This document shows, piece after piece, positions 46,570-54,477 of a stretch of 54,477 nt of DNA. The notes under the pieces were generated by a model. The model ran no database searches and had not been told where the DNA came from. It saw only the letters and a list, made by a program, of their open reading frames with translations. Positions within the stretch are counted from its first letter, which is position 1. Each line of letters opens with the position of its first letter. The translations under genes were made by a program, and so were the position numbers. The DNA is from a bacterium (GTDB lineage Bacteria > Hydrothermota > UBA3073 > JACQXS01): the NCBI GenBank assembly GCA_030605695.1, contig JAUWHX010000008.1, forward strand, positions 1 to 54,477, read 5' to 3'.

Positions 46570-47535
46570 ATGGATAAAAGATATACTATATGTCTTTCAA
46601 TTGCTTTTCTTGTTCATGCATTAATAGTTTTCTTCTTCCAGTTTCAGAAAATGATGGAGCAAAGAGCAGCGGAAAGAAGATTTATTGGAGTAGAATTTAG
46701 GGAAGAGGAAGAGAAGAAAAAAGAAAAGAAAAAAGAGATCAAAAAAGAGAAGAAACTTCTTACTCCAAAAACTCCGACTGTATCACTTAAAGATAAATTT
46801 AAATACAGGGATAAAAGTAAAATATCAGAAGATGACTTAAAAAAACTTGCACAAATTGCTGCCCCACTGAAAATAGCTGCGCCGAATAAGGTGATAGACA
46901 TTGACAAAATGCTTGAAATGCACAAGAGCCAAATTAATATAGATATGGGCGACTTTGAGAAACTTGATTTGGGTAATGCGATTGGTGACTTGGATGTTAT
47001 TACATTAGGTAAAGGAATGTCAACCGAGGATATATTAAGACAAGATGTAGTTGAGCTCCCGGCATCCGCACTTAGTGGCCAATTAGGTCTATTCACTACA
47101 ATGGGTGCAGGTATATCAGGAGAAGGTGGGGGGATAGAACTTGATAGAGCAGATGGAAGTTCCCTTGTAGAAAGCAAAGAAGTTTTTAAAAAATCAGTCA
47201 AAAAGGCTGATAAAGAAACAAGAGTTGCAAAGGCAGAGGGACCGCAAACTGTAGTTGAAATAACAGGTGCACTTGCAGACCGTCAACAGATTAAAGGTCC
47301 ACTTCCTCCTTTTCCAGATTGGGCTTTACAAAGAGGAATATCTGGTTATCTAAGAATTAAAGTGACAGTAGATGCAAGTGGGAAAATATCAGGAGCTGTG
47401 ATTCCACTTGCCACAACTGGGTATCCGAATTGGGATAGTGCAGTAATATCTTGGGTTAAAAAACACTGGAAATGGAAAGCAGTTCCAGGACTTAGTTCAC
47501 CAGGATGTATTGGCTTCCAGTTTATAATTGGTTAA
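46570..47535 (+). CDS. TonB family protein
   Basis: N-terminal TM; LPPFPDWALQRGISGYLRIKVTVDASGKISGAVIPLATTGYPNWDSAVISWVKKHWKWK. Confidence 0.85.
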   Translation: MDKRYTICLSIAFLVHALIVFFFQFQKMMEQRAAERRFIGVEFREEEEKKKEKKKEIKKEKKLLTPKTPTVSLKDKFKYRDKSKISEDDLKKLAQIAAPLKIAAPNKVIDIDKMLEMHKSQINIDMGDFEKLDLGNAIGDLDVITLGKGMSTEDILRQDVVELPASALSGQLGLFTTMGAGISGEGGGIELDRADGSSLVESKEVFKKSVKKADKETRVAKAEGPQTVVEITGALADRQQIKGPLPPFPDWALQRGISGYLRIKVTVDASGKISGAVIPLATTGYPNWDSAVISWVKKHWKWKAVPGLSSPGCIGFQFIIG

Positions 47536-47556
47536 ATTACCCCAACTTTTAGATAG

Positions 47557-48489
47557 ATGAATAAAAAGGAGAAAACGATGGTACTACAAAAAATAAAAAA
47601 AACTATGATTTGGGCTTTTGGGTTAATTTTTGTTCTTGTATTTAGTGCTCCTGTCTTCTCTCAGGAAGAAGGGGCAGAAGAAGATAAATTGGGAGGAGGA
47701 GATGTTGAAATAAAAGGAAAATTCAAGGGCAAAATTGATGAAAAAAAGCCTATGATTAAGTTGTATTTTGACCCATTTGAAGCCCTTGCTGCTTACATTA
47801 AAAGAGGAGAATACATTTATGATAAACAACTGGGATTGAACTCAGACCTCGCATCTACACTATATCCAATTCTTGCGTCAGAACAAGTTATAAAACCTTG
47901 GCTTCACGGAATTGTGAAAAAGGAAATTTCCTTGTTTAATCCGATATATGGAAGCGATGTGAATGAGTGGACGTTATTTATAAGAGATGAAAAAGGCAGT
48001 CTCTTTAAAAAATGGGAAGGCAAAGGGGCTCCTCCTCGAAATATCTCCTGGAATGGAAGAGGAAAAGATGAATCAATGATGAACCCGGGAATTACTTACA
48101 TTTATTCTGCAGAAGCAAAAGATGCACTTGGAAATGTATCTAAGGTTATTGGTCGTAAACTTATAGTGAAAGGTATTTTATATAAAGAAATGGGTGAATG
48201 GATAATTGCATTAAGAGGAGATAGGGTGTGGACATCAGGAACTTCCAAATCAATAACTGAAGACGGATTTGAGCTACTACGAGAAGCAGCGGATATTGCA
48301 AAACAGCTTTTTACAAGAAAACTTACTGTTGAAGTTTATGCAAGAAATGAGTCATTGTCTAGAAACCAGGGGCAAATCATTATGAACTATCTTCTTAATA
48401 ACATGGTTATACCCTCATATTCAATTACTCATGTCTCAGGATTTGTTGACGAAGTATATAAAAGTTCTTACATCAAAATTATACTTTAA
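47557..48489 (+). CDS. Secreted protein with FlgD-like and possible OmpA-like C-terminal domain
   Basis: Signal peptide; WTLFIRDEKGSLFKKWEGKGAPPRNISWNGRGKD...GITYIYSAEAKDALGN; C-term with OmpA-like spacing. Confidence 0.6.
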   Translation: MNKKEKTMVLQKIKKTMIWAFGLIFVLVFSAPVFSQEEGAEEDKLGGGDVEIKGKFKGKIDEKKPMIKLYFDPFEALAAYIKRGEYIYDKQLGLNSDLASTLYPILASEQVIKPWLHGIVKKEISLFNPIYGSDVNEWTLFIRDEKGSLFKKWEGKGAPPRNISWNGRGKDESMMNPGITYIYSAEAKDALGNVSKVIGRKLIVKGILYKEMGEWIIALRGDRVWTSGTSKSITEDGFELLREAADIAKQLFTRKLTVEVYARNESLSRNQGQIIMNYLLNNMVIPSYSITHVSGFVDEVYKSSYIKIIL

Positions 48490-48496
48490 TCATGCG

Positions 48497-48569
48497 GGGG
48501 GCGTAGCTCAGTTGGGAGAGCGTCTCGTTCGCAACGAGAAGGTCGACGGTTCAATTCCGTTCGCCTCCA
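48497..48569 (+). tRNA. tRNA-Ala (anticodon CGC), no encoded CCA
   Basis: Cloverleaf GGGGGCG-TA-GCTC-AGTTGGGA-GAGC-G-TCTCG-TTCGCAA-CGAGA-AGGTC-GACGG-TTCAATT-CCGTT-CGCCTCC-A; G3.U70 pair typical of Ala. Confidence 0.95.
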
Positions 48570-48580
48570 AAAATGACTCT

Positions 48581-48610
48581 GTTATTCTGAACGGAGTGAA
48601 GAATCTCGAG
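48581..48610. repeat. REP-like GTTATTCTGAACGGAGTGAAGAATCTCGAG element just after the tRNA
   Basis: ATTCT...AGAAT arms; resembles the widespread GTCATTCTGAGCGAAGCGAAGAATCT class of bacterial intergenic repeats. Confidence 0.7.
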
Positions 48611-48650
48611 TAATAGTTAAACCCATTTACTCATATATAAAATAGACGAA

Positions 48651-50228
48651 GTGTATCAAGTATTCCCTCTTAAATATAGGCCAAAGACTTTTGATGAAGT
48701 AATTGGTCAGACTCATGTTACTCAGACTCTTAAAAATGAGGTTAAATATGCAAGAATTGCCAACTCTTACTTGTTTGCCGGACCAAGAGGAGTGGGAAAA
48801 ACTACAACCGCAAGGATATTTGCTAAGGCATTAAATTGCGTAAATGGCCCCACGACTGAACCTTGTAATTCTTGCCAGCGATGCAAGGAAATACAACTCG
48901 TGAATTCTCTTGATGTCCTTGAAATTGATGGTGCGTCCAATCGTGGAATTGACGAAGTCCGTCAACTCCGTGAAAGAGTTAAATATGCTCCTTCTCATGG
49001 AAAATATAAAATCTATATTATTGATGAAGTCCATATGTTAACAGAGGAAGCTTTCAACGCTTTGCTAAAAACTATTGAAGAACCACCTTCTCATGTCCTC
49101 TTTATTCTTGCCACTACTGCTCCTTACAAATTGCCACTTACCATTCTATCAAGATGTCAGCGATTCAACTTCAGAAAAGTTAGTCCAACCTCCATTTCGG
49201 AAAAGATAAAAAATATTGCACTCCTTGAATCTGTAGAAATTGATGATTCTGCCTGTTCCTTTATTGCTAAATTTGTAGATGGTTCACTCCGGGATGCCAT
49301 ATCTATGCTTGACCAGCTTATTCCATATACTAATGGTAAAATAAAAACTACAGACATACAAACTCTTCTTGGATTACCTCCACAAACTATCTTCTTTGAA
49401 CTTACAGATTATATCATAAAAAGAGACTCTTCTTCTATGCTTACCTTGACTCAAGATATAATAAATCAAGGAATAGCTCCTAAAGAGTTGCTGTCGGGAC
49501 TCATTAATCATTTGCAGACTATTTTTCTCTTTAAAACCGGTATCCCTATTGATAATGAATCTACTTCTGCTTACAACAAACAGGTCTCTTTGCTTAAAAC
49601 ACCACATATACTCCGTCTCATAAAATTCTTGTTTGACACAGAAAAAAATATGAGAAATGCACTATCAGAGGAAACTTACCTGCAACAAGCTCTTGTGAGA
49701 GCTTCAATTTGTACACAGATTTCAATTGACGAAATACTTGCTCAACTTGGCTCTGCCTCTAAATCACATGGTGACACAGACAAAATACTCTCCGATAAGA
49801 GTCCGATGACTCCAAAAGAATCGAAATCTTCAGACCAGCCCGTGAAGACAAAAGACCAATTTCCAGTTTCACATCCTCCACTCCGCGGTGAACCACAAGA
49901 AGAACCGACAAATCTTCAACAAATATGGAAATCACTGTGCCAAAAATTAACTGCTGAAAAACACTCTTCTCTTGAAAGTGTTATTGCTCAAATTACTCCC
50001 CTTGAACTCAATGATGAAAAACTCCTTATCCAATGTGCCAATGATTTCCTTAAAGCAAAGATAGAGAAAAATTTATCATTCCTTGAGGATGCACTTAATG
50101 AAATTGTCAGCAAACCAATACATATCATTTTTGAGCCTTCTAAATCTAAAAAGAGTCTGTTAGAAGAGCCAATAGTTAAAACTACAATTGAAATGTTCAA
50201 CGCCGAACCAGTTACAACCCACAAATAA
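48651..50228 (+). CDS. dnaX: DNA polymerase III subunit gamma/tau
   Basis: YRPKTFDEVIGQTHVTQTL, GPRGVGKTTTARIFAKALNC, Cys4 zinc module, IDEVHMLTEEAFNALLKTIEEPP. Confidence 0.97.
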   Translation: MYQVFPLKYRPKTFDEVIGQTHVTQTLKNEVKYARIANSYLFAGPRGVGKTTTARIFAKALNCVNGPTTEPCNSCQRCKEIQLVNSLDVLEIDGASNRGIDEVRQLRERVKYAPSHGKYKIYIIDEVHMLTEEAFNALLKTIEEPPSHVLFILATTAPYKLPLTILSRCQRFNFRKVSPTSISEKIKNIALLESVEIDDSACSFIAKFVDGSLRDAISMLDQLIPYTNGKIKTTDIQTLLGLPPQTIFFELTDYIIKRDSSSMLTLTQDIINQGIAPKELLSGLINHLQTIFLFKTGIPIDNESTSAYNKQVSLLKTPHILRLIKFLFDTEKNMRNALSEETYLQQALVRASICTQISIDEILAQLGSASKSHGDTDKILSDKSPMTPKESKSSDQPVKTKDQFPVSHPPLRGEPQEEPTNLQQIWKSLCQKLTAEKHSSLESVIAQITPLELNDEKLLIQCANDFLKAKIEKNLSFLEDALNEIVSKPIHIIFEPSKSKKSLLEEPIVKTTIEMFNAEPVTTHK

Positions 50229-50554
50229 TGTCAAAAGATCTTGGACAAATGCTTAAAAAATTTGAAGAAGTGAAAAATCTAATTGCAAAAATGCAAGACC
50301 AATTTAAAAACAAAAAAGTTGAGGTCAATACAGGAGCTGGGCTCGTAAAAGTCGTAGCAAATGGGAATCAGGAAATTATAGAAATTCATATTGACCCAGA
50401 ACTTATACGATTAAAAGACAAAAAATTACTTGAAGATCTTATAAAATCTGCTGTCAATCAGGTAAGGCAGGAGGCGATGAAAGTGTCACAAGACTTGGTT
50501 AAAAAAGCTATGGGCGTTAACGCAAAAGATTTTGGGAACTTTCTCTCTGAGTAA
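50228..50554 (+). CDS. YbaB/EbfC family nucleoid-associated protein
   Basis: VEVNTGAGLVKVVANGNQEIIEIHIDPEL; directly after dnaX. Confidence 0.93.
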   Translation: MSKDLGQMLKKFEEVKNLIAKMQDQFKNKKVEVNTGAGLVKVVANGNQEIIEIHIDPELIRLKDKKLLEDLIKSAVNQVRQEAMKVSQDLVKKAMGVNAKDFGNFLSE

Positions 50555-50590
50555 TTAAAGCAATTCCTATGTCAAAAAGTAGGGGGTAAT

Positions 50591-51172
50591 ATGGAAAAGA
50601 TTTTTGAGGTAAGATGGCACGGTAGAGGTGGGCAAGGAGCGAAAACTGCTGCTATTCTTTTTGGGGATGCTGCTATGTCAACAGGGAAATATCTACAAGC
50701 ATTTCCAGAATATGGTCCAGAACGAATGGGTGCTCCTGTCCAGGCGTTTAATAGACTCTCTGATTCAAAAATTACACTGCATTGCGGAGTTAAAGAGCCA
50801 GATGTAGTAGTAGTCCTGGACCCTACACTTTTAGAATCACAGCCAGTGACTAAAGGGCTTAAATCTGATGGAACTATTATTATAAATACCTTGCTTGAAT
50901 CAAAAGAGCTTCGTAAAAAATTGAACTTAGCTACACAGAAAGTATTTACTATTAATGCTTCCGGCATTTCACGTGATACACTTGGCAGAGAACTTCCCAA
51001 TACACCGATGCTTGGTGCACTTGCGAAAGTTACTGAAATTATAGGACTTGAGGATTTAATTGCCTATACAAAAAAGAAACTTGTGAAAAAGTTTAGAGGT
51101 AAAGGCAGCGGAGTTATTGAAGGAAATTTAGAATCAATCAAAAGAGCTTACAATAGCGTGAGAGGAGGATAA
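50591..51172 (+). CDS. porC: 2-oxoacid:ferredoxin oxidoreductase, gamma subunit
   Basis: EVRWHGRGGQGAKTAAILFGDAAMSTGKYLQAFPEYGPERMGAPVQAFNRLSD. Confidence 0.93.
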   Translation: MEKIFEVRWHGRGGQGAKTAAILFGDAAMSTGKYLQAFPEYGPERMGAPVQAFNRLSDSKITLHCGVKEPDVVVVLDPTLLESQPVTKGLKSDGTIIINTLLESKELRKKLNLATQKVFTINASGISRDTLGRELPNTPMLGALAKVTEIIGLEDLIAYTKKKLVKKFRGKGSGVIEGNLESIKRAYNSVRGG

Positions 51173-51173
51173 A

Positions 51174-51458
51174 ATGGCACTTTCTTCTTGGAAAGAATTG
51201 CCCATTGGAACTATAATTACTAAGCCAGGCAGTGCTCGTGAATTTAAAACTGGAGACTGGAGGTCTCAAAGACCTATATGGGACCCAGAAAAGTGCATAC
51301 ACTGCCTTATTTGTTTTATATACTGCCCGGATAGTTCAATCAAAGTAAATAGCGAAGGGAAAATGACAGGAATAGATTTAGATTATTGTAAGGGATGTGG
51401 AATCTGTGAAGAAGAATGCCCTAAACAAGCAATACATATGGAAATAGAGAAAAGATAA
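51174..51458 (+). CDS. porD: 2-oxoacid:ferredoxin oxidoreductase, delta (2[4Fe-4S]) subunit
   Basis: CIHCLICFIYCPDSSIKV and CKGCGICEEECPKQAI. Confidence 0.93.
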   Translation: MALSSWKELPIGTIITKPGSAREFKTGDWRSQRPIWDPEKCIHCLICFIYCPDSSIKVNSEGKMTGIDLDYCKGCGICEEECPKQAIHMEIEKR

Positions 51459-51471
51459 TTAGGAGGGAAAA

Positions 51472-52638
51472 ATGCCAATTCGTGCTTTAACAGGGAATGA
51501 GGCAATGGCTGAGGCTATGCGGCAAATAAACCCGGATGTCGTTGCCGCTTATCCCATTACTCCTGCCACTGAAATAGTCCAGTTGTTTGCTTCATTTGTT
51601 GCTGATGGACTTGTGGACACGGAATTCGTGCCTGTGGAATCAGAGCACTCTGCAATTGCTGCCTGCACTGGTGCTGCTGCTGCTGGTGCAAGGGTGATGA
51701 CCAGCACCGCATCACAAGGACTTGCTTTGATGCATGAAATTCTCTATATCGCCGCAGGTCTCCGTGCTCCCATTGTTATTTGTGAGGTCAATCGCTCAAT
51801 GTCGTCACCTATAAATATTCACTGCGACCATTCGGATACTATGGGCTCACGGGAAGCTGGCTGGATTCAAATCTTCGCTGAGGATGCGCAAGATGCTTAC
51901 GATTTGACAATACAAGCCATAAGGATTTCCGAAGAAGTTTTGTTACCAGTTATAGTGAGTACCGATGCGTTTATTATATCTCATTCTATGCAACGAGTGG
52001 ATATACTGGAAGATAACGAAGTCCAGAAGTTTATAGGACCTCATAAATCACCGTATTCTTTATTTGAAAAAACTATTACGATTGGACCACTTGATTTGCA
52101 AGATTACTTTTTTGAACACAAGCGTCAGCAAATAGATGCAATGTGGAAATCGCCTCAGATAATAGAGAAAGTAGCTAAAGAATTTGCTACCAAGTTTGGC
52201 AGGACTTACGGATTCCTTGAACAATATCGGATGGAAGGTGCCGAGCAGGTGATTATAGCTTGTGGCTCAACCTGTGGAACTGCTCGTGTTGCCATAGATA
52301 CTTTGAGAGAGAAAGGAATTAAAGTCGGACTATTAAACCTTCGTGTAATGCGTCCTTTCCCACACGCTAAACTACTTGAGTTACTTAAATCGTTTAAGCT
52401 TGTTAGTATTCTTGACCGCTCTGTTACGATGAGCACTATGGGGGGTCCTGTTTATGTTGAACTCCGAAGTGCCTTATATGATGCTCCTGAGCGACCTCTA
52501 CTTGTTGATTATATTTATGGACTTGGAGGTAGGGACATTGATGTGGAGCAGATAATGGATGTTGCATTAAAAGGAGAGCAAATTATTAAAAAGAATAAAG
52601 TAGAAAAGCCAGTTGATTATATTGGACTGAGAGAATAA
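51472..52638 (+). CDS. porA: 2-oxoacid:ferredoxin oxidoreductase, alpha subunit
   Basis: LTGNEAMAEAMRQINPDVVAAYPITPATEIVQ, ATSTASQGLALMHEILY-like motif. Confidence 0.95.
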   Translation: MPIRALTGNEAMAEAMRQINPDVVAAYPITPATEIVQLFASFVADGLVDTEFVPVESEHSAIAACTGAAAAGARVMTSTASQGLALMHEILYIAAGLRAPIVICEVNRSMSSPINIHCDHSDTMGSREAGWIQIFAEDAQDAYDLTIQAIRISEEVLLPVIVSTDAFIISHSMQRVDILEDNEVQKFIGPHKSPYSLFEKTITIGPLDLQDYFFEHKRQQIDAMWKSPQIIEKVAKEFATKFGRTYGFLEQYRMEGAEQVIIACGSTCGTARVAIDTLREKGIKVGLLNLRVMRPFPHAKLLELLKSFKLVSILDRSVTMSTMGGPVYVELRSALYDAPERPLLVDYIYGLGGRDIDVEQIMDVALKGEQIIKKNKVEKPVDYIGLRE

Positions 52639-53270
52639 TGATGCTATTTTTATTGACTTCCCCAGTGCTTGGTGACTCATTAAATTTGGAAACTGCTAAG
52701 CTAATAATCAACTCTCAGCACGATATGGCAATGTACGGCATAACGGTCGTGGTTGGACTATTTGCTTTATTATTGATTCTCTATTGGCTCCTGCAGATTC
52801 CTCTTGCTAATCGGAAGATAGACAATGCTATCAAGAATGAAATAACTGGTAAGGCATCAGAAGAATTCAAAAAGTATACTCAAGAACTTGATAAAAAACT
52901 CGAAGACAATAGTAAGAAAATGGATGAAAAAATGGAAGCACTGGACGACTACATGTTTTTGCTACATTCTGCAGAAACATCAAGGCTCCACGCTAATAAT
53001 GCTGAACTAAGAAAACTTTGGGATACTGCTGCTCTTTGGTGGTCGAGAGCTGTTAAATCTTACGCAGAGACTCATATACAGGAGAAACTATTAAGAGTTG
53101 CTGTAAATGGGCTTATGGGAAACCTCCAAAAGTGCGAAAAGCTTAACGAAAAAGGTAAAGAAGAAATAAAGGAGTGTCTTCCTGATATTCCAGACATCCT
53201 CTCAACAGAGAAAAGAAGTATTGAAAAAAAGTTAGATAAGTTACCAAATGAGGCACCGAAGAAATCGTAG
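52638..53270 (+). CDS. Hypothetical membrane-anchored coiled-coil protein inside the por operon
   Basis: TM GITVVVGLFALLLILYWLLQI then charged helical region; ATGA overlap with porA stop. Confidence 0.75.
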   Translation: MMLFLLTSPVLGDSLNLETAKLIINSQHDMAMYGITVVVGLFALLLILYWLLQIPLANRKIDNAIKNEITGKASEEFKKYTQELDKKLEDNSKKMDEKMEALDDYMFLLHSAETSRLHANNAELRKLWDTAALWWSRAVKSYAETHIQEKLLRVAVNGLMGNLQKCEKLNEKGKEEIKECLPDIPDILSTEKRSIEKKLDKLPNEAPKKS

Positions 53271-53275
53271 AGTAT

Positions 53276-53530
53276 ATGAATGAGTTAGAGAGTTCTATGA
53301 GTGACTCGGTAACATTACCGAATGACTTGGTAGCATTACCGAACCGATGGGGAACACTGCCGAACGACTCGGTAGCATTGCCGAATGAATGGGTAAGATT
53401 ACCGAACGGATGGGGAACATTCCCGAACGAGTGGGGAACATTACCGAATGGATGGGGAAGAGTACCGAATGACTTGGGAACCTTCCCGAACGAATTGGGA
53501 ATATATGGAGTGCAACAAGTAAAAGACTGA
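53276..53530 (+). CDS. 84-aa heptad-repeat mini-ORF made of a 21-bp palindromic array
   Basis: MNELESSMSDSVTLPNDLVALPNRWGTLPNDSVALPNEWVRLPNGWGTFPNEWG...; no disruption by stops. Confidence 0.5.
   Translation: MNELESSMSDSVTLPNDLVALPNRWGTLPNDSVALPNEWVRLPNGWGTFPNEWGTLPNGWGRVPNDLGTFPNELGIYGVQQVKD
53307..53509. repeat. 21-bp tandem array, 9 units plus one degenerate, with GGTAA-NN-TTACC / GGGAA-NN-TTCCC palindromes
   Basis: Units start at 53307, 53328, 53349 ... 53475 with no indels; perfect cores GGTAACATTACC, GGTAAGATTACC, GGGAACATTCCC, GGGAACCTTCCC. Confidence 0.92.
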
Positions 53531-53548
53531 GAGAATGAGGAGGAAAAT

Positions 53549-54466
53549 ATGCCAAGTTTGAAAGAACTTTCAAAAAATACAGGGCTTTTTACAGGAGGAC
53601 ATCGTGCTTGTTCAGGATGTGCAGGACCTATTGTGATAAACCAGGCACTCTCTGTCGCAGGCCCAAAAACCATCGTTTCCACATCAACAGGGTGTATGGA
53701 AGTCGTATCCACTATAAATCCATACACTGCCTGGAATGTCCCGTATATCCATGTTGCTTTCGAGACAGCGGCTTCTGCTCTATCGGGTGTTGAAGCGGCT
53801 TATCAATCTCTTCGTCGGAAAGGGAAAATAAAGGAAAAGTGGAATCTTATCGCCTTTTCCGGTGATGGCGGAACTTATGATATTGGCTTTCAAGGACTAT
53901 CAGGTGCTATTGAGCGTGGACACGATTTTTTATATATCTGCTATGACAACGAAGCTTATATGAATACTGGAATACAGCGCTCATCTGCTACTCCACGAGG
54001 TGCTCACACTACTACCTCTCCCGCAGGAACTGTTATTCCTGGGAAAAAGCAATTTCGTAAGAATCTCACAGAAATCGTAGTTGCTCATGGAGCTCCTTAT
54101 GTAGCACAAGCTATTCCTTCAAATTGGGCTGACTTTACCCGCAAAGTCAGAAAAGCACTGGATACAGAAGGTCCTACATTTATAGATATCTTATCTCCTT
54201 GCCCACTTGGTTGGAGATACCCAGCTAACAAGACAATTGAAATCGCTCGTCTTGCTGTAGAGTGCAAGTTCTGGCCTCTTTATGAAGTTGAAAATGGCAA
54301 ATACAAGCTAAATTATAAACCTCGCAAAGAAGTGTCGGTTGAGGAATGGTTGCGTCTCCAGGGCAGATTCGCACATCTCTTTACACCAGAAAATGAGCAT
54401 ATAATAGAGGAAATTCAAGAAGAGGTTGACCGCAGATGGGAACGGCTTTTAGAAAAATGCAAATAA
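53549..54466 (+). CDS. porB: 2-oxoacid:ferredoxin oxidoreductase, beta (TPP-binding) subunit
   Basis: GHRACSGCAGPIVINQALSVAGP, FSGDGGTYDIGFQGLSGAIERGHDFLYICYDNEAYMNTGIQRSSATP. Confidence 0.95.
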   Translation: MPSLKELSKNTGLFTGGHRACSGCAGPIVINQALSVAGPKTIVSTSTGCMEVVSTINPYTAWNVPYIHVAFETAASALSGVEAAYQSLRRKGKIKEKWNLIAFSGDGGTYDIGFQGLSGAIERGHDFLYICYDNEAYMNTGIQRSSATPRGAHTTTSPAGTVIPGKKQFRKNLTEIVVAHGAPYVAQAIPSNWADFTRKVRKALDTEGPTFIDILSPCPLGWRYPANKTIEIARLAVECKFWPLYEVENGKYKLNYKPRKEVSVEEWLRLQGRFAHLFTPENEHIIEEIQEEVDRRWERLLEKCK

Positions 54467-54477
54467 AGAGAATCGAC

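Noticed and set aside
48431-48613. 60-aa ORF containing GGVAQLGERLVRNEKVDGSIPFAS
   Set aside because: Classic spurious translation through a tRNA gene; the tRNA-Ala cloverleaf explains it.
53143-53727. Minus-strand 194-aa and 92-aa ORFs over the 21-bp array
   Set aside because: A 21-bp unit without stops leaves several frames open; they overlap porB and lack independent support.

Overview
This window is from a bacterial genome with an AT-rich, compact, operon-dense layout and many T9SS-like C-terminal sorting domains. It resembles an uncultured candidate-phylum lineage, but taxonomy cannot be proven from the sequence. The core is a complete-looking division and cell-wall (dcw) cluster: mraZ-rsmH-ftsL-ftsI/PBP-murE-murF-mraY-murD-ftsW-[mini-ORF]-murG-murC-ftsA-ftsZ. 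It is followed by a secretion/energisation block (PorV-like, TPR, ExbB, an ExbB-ExbD fusion, ExbD, TonB), tRNA-Ala(CGC), dnaX, ybaB and a split 2-oxoacid:ferredoxin oxidoreductase operon. The left part carries alr, a PD-(D/E)XK/AAA+ pair, an MBL-fold nuclease, mgtE, a giant cyclase-ATPase-TPR protein, rsmA, rsmI, two secreted repeat proteins, a gingipain-like protein and a serpin. The most unusual signal is the repeat biology. (1) Three loci carry exactly 21-bp-phased arrays in which each unit contains a 5-2-5 palindrome whose sequence differs by locus but whose arms co-vary. Two of them are mini-ORFs that share an identical 30-bp leader, and one is inserted between ftsW and murG with ATGA overlaps at both ends. 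(2) Small palindromic elements (TCCACAGGATTCTGCGAA and TCYRCAGGATCCGATGGA) and heptanucleotide microrepeats are embedded in frame inside many essential genes (ftsA twice, ftsZ, ftsI, murD, murE, murF, murG, rsmA, rsmH). This looks analogous in principle to the Rickettsia palindromic elements. Everything here was read by eye, with no database searches.
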